Positions 6,449 to 6,481 of a DNA stretch of 6,481 bases are shown in pieces. Every line of letters starts with the position of its first letter. Position 1 is the first letter of the stretch. Below the pieces are notes generated by a model. The model saw nothing but the letters and a program-made list of their open reading frames with translations. It had not been told where the DNA came from and made no database searches. This stretch comes from Chloroflexota bacterium (GTDB taxonomy: Bacteria; Chloroflexota; Anaerolineae; Anaerolineales; UBA11579): assembly GCA_003486225.1 (NCBI GenBank), contig DNGN01000129.1, forward strand, positions 1 through 6,481. Reading direction: 5' to 3'. The position numbers and the translations under genes were made by a program.

Positions 6449-6481
6449 TCCTCCTCGGGCACTTCCCCCTTGGTTTTGTAA
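6115..6481. repeat. 174-bp perfect inverted repeat with 19-nt loop (probable chimera)
   Basis: Bases 6308-6481 are the exact reverse complement of 6115-6288, with no mismatch that I could find by aligning them by eye. The loop 6289-6307 still encodes the expected E1 beta residues, so the junction with foreign order is at 6307/6308. The right arm reaches the last base of the window. A natural palindrome of this size inside a conserved catalytic gene would inactivate it and be unstable. The pattern is that of a polymerase fold-back or an assembly error at a contig end. Minus-strand frames here simply repeat the E1 beta coding sequence and are not a gene. Confidence 0.93.

Noticed and set aside
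6148..6462. Minus-strand open frame that looks like E1 beta
   Set aside because: It only re-reads the inverted copy of the E1 beta gene created by the fold-back; it is not a second gene.

Overview
The window reads as bacterial chromosomal DNA from a heterotroph that takes up and breaks down sugars or sugar acids. All supported genes lie on the + strand. GC is moderately high in the genes and clearly lower in the spacers. A GatC-type permease, a UROD-family protein, UlaE/UlaD-type enzymes and an E1 alpha/beta pair together recall Anaerolineae (Chloroflexota). That placement is an impression from protein style, not a demonstrated assignment.

Layout: (1) 3-908, the C-terminal two thirds of a galactitol-type PTS membrane permease (EIIC, GatC family), cut by the left edge and closed by a strong intrinsic terminator at 939-975. 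(2) 1044-1556, a small unrecognised protein with one membrane segment, followed after 52 bp by (3) 1609-2772, a UROD/MtaA-superfamily protein in which the usual zinc-binding Cys positions appear changed. (4) A near-consensus promoter at 2859-2887 followed at once by a 33-bp perfect inverted repeat at 2890-2922. Each arm of the repeat contains its own small dyad. This is a good repressor-operator candidate. (5) 2932-3837 and 3834-4493, a ulaE-like sugar-phosphate 3-epimerase and a ulaD-like 3-keto-L-gulonate-6-phosphate decarboxylase, overlapping by 4 bp with a TTG start. (6) 4629-5591 and 5588-6307, the alpha and beta subunits of a thiamine-diphosphate E1 dehydrogenase (acetoin/pyruvate type), overlapping by 4 bp (ATGA).

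How the genes may work together: by family knowledge, UlaD converts 3-keto-L-gulonate 6-phosphate to L-xylulose 5-phosphate plus CO2, and UlaE epimerises this to L-ribulose 5-phosphate, which feeds the pentose phosphate pathway. The E1 pair would oxidise a downstream 2-oxo acid such as pyruvate, or acetoin, once joined to E2/E3 partners that are not in the window. The substrate carried by the permease, and any link between it and the ula-like genes, are inference. Several active-site positions differ from the best-known relatives (UlaD Arg/Thr positions, UROD-family Cys positions), so exact substrates should not be copied from E. coli names.

The right end is abnormal. From 6308 to 6481 the sequence is an exact reverse complement of 6115-6288, with a 19-nt loop. 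This destroys the 3' part of the E1 beta gene and looks like a fold-back amplification or assembly chimera at a contig end. Sequence after 6307 should not be treated as genuine downstream DNA without checking. No tRNA, rRNA, CRISPR array, insertion sequence or attachment site was seen.
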